Shown in pieces: positions 5,710 to 6,026 of a DNA stretch of 6,026 nt. This DNA comes from Alistipes sp. (GTDB lineage Bacteria; Bacteroidota; Bacteroidia; Bacteroidales; Rikenellaceae): positions 1-6,026 of the forward strand of contig JAHHQK010000067.1 of NCBI GenBank assembly GCA_020026435.1. The letters are read 5' to 3'. The notes beneath the pieces are model-generated. The model saw only the letters and a program-made list of their open reading frames with translations. It made no database searches and was not told the DNA's origin. Both the position numbers and the translations under genes were made by a program. Within the stretch, counting starts at the first letter, position 1; each line of letters starts with the position of its first letter.

Positions 5710-6026
5710 TAAATTCATCCGAAGCCCCCCTTCTCACCACAGACACCCTCTTTTTCCCCACAAACACGCTTCCCGCTCCACGAATTCCCCACGAAAATGT
5801 CCGATTTTCCCTTCAAAATCTCCGTTTCGGGCGGGAAGCAGGGCATCCCATGCGCATCAAACCGCTCATTACCAACCGTTTCACGCTCTTCCTGGATTTC
5901 GTGATGATTTTCCGTCCTTCTCCCTTCATTCTCCCTCCCCTTTTCATCCGCAAAACTCCCGCCTCCACCGTCCCCCACAACCGTCGGCTTCCCCCAAGCC
6001 TCCCGCCGCGGCCCAGCACCTACCCC
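5710..6026. other. Pyrimidine-rich non-coding stretch at the right edge
   Basis: Bases 5761-6026 hold about 40 G against 115 C on the + strand, with long C/T runs. Open frames on the minus strand (for example 5978-5715) reach 87 codons, but they give low-complexity Gly/Glu/Lys/Arg-rich peptides, overlap one another and have no start signals, so no gene is called. A short imperfect duplication lies in 5724-5765 (about 15 of 21 bases alike), and an inverted repeat spans 5768-5839. It probably includes the upstream flank of the BACON-like gene; any gene to the right begins or ends outside the window. Confidence 0.55.
5768..5839. repeat. Long-loop inverted repeat with inner hairpin
   Basis: GCTTCCCGC (5768-5776) is exactly complementary to GCGGGAAGC (5831-5839). 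The stem extends inward by a wobble and one more pair. In the enclosed 54 nt, GATTTT (5803-5808) pairs with AAAATC (5815-5820) around CCCTTC. No U-run follows. It could be a folded RNA or chance pairing in a biased sequence. Confidence 0.35.

Noticed and set aside
5715..5978. 87-codon minus-strand frame at the right edge
   Set aside because: Low-complexity Gly/Glu/Lys-rich translation of a purine-rich strand, with overlapping frames also open and no start signals.

Overview
The window looks like chromosome from a GC-rich member of the Bacteroidales, most probably Alistipes or another Rikenellaceae. Evidence: Bacteroidetes-type promoters (TTTG/TTG, 20 nt, TAnnTTTG) in front of both right-hand genes; AT-rich starts without Shine-Dalgarno sequences; a lipoprotein with a Cys-Ser-Asp-Asp-Asp-Asp surface-export signal and a BACON-like domain; and strong G/C preference at third codon positions. 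The genus is inference, the phylum is well supported. No mobile element, CRISPR array, tRNA or rRNA was seen.

Layout. Bases 1-1466 (+) are the C-terminal part of translation initiation factor IF-2 (infB), cut by the window edge inside its P-loop. A 184-nt gap follows, holding a nested stem-loop and a strong intrinsic terminator. Bases 1651-2967 (+) encode a complete CoA-transferase of the acetyl-CoA hydrolase / 4-hydroxybutyrate (butyrate) CoA-transferase family, with its own terminator. Then comes an 852-nt gap between convergent genes with no supported gene. It holds a degenerate ~37-nt tandem repeat, a 20-bp near-palindrome, three DnaA-box-like repeats and a 13-bp tandem repeat. On the minus strand lie a META-domain (HslJ-like) lipoprotein with an odd Cys-every-six-residues tail (3820-4371) and a BACON-like surface lipoprotein (4494-5639). 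Each of these has a clear promoter and terminator, so they are separate transcription units. The last ~315 nt are pyrimidine-rich on the + strand and hold no supported gene.

The four genes are not an evident pathway: a housekeeping translation factor, a fermentation enzyme and two envelope lipoproteins. The most interesting part is the convergent gap. On the + strand it changes from G-rich to C-rich near 3300, genes on both sides point into it, and it carries several short repeat families. That fits a replication-terminus-like switch, but the window is too short to prove it. I see no clear previously undescribed system; the strongest new leads are the convergent gap and the cysteine-hexad lipoprotein tail.
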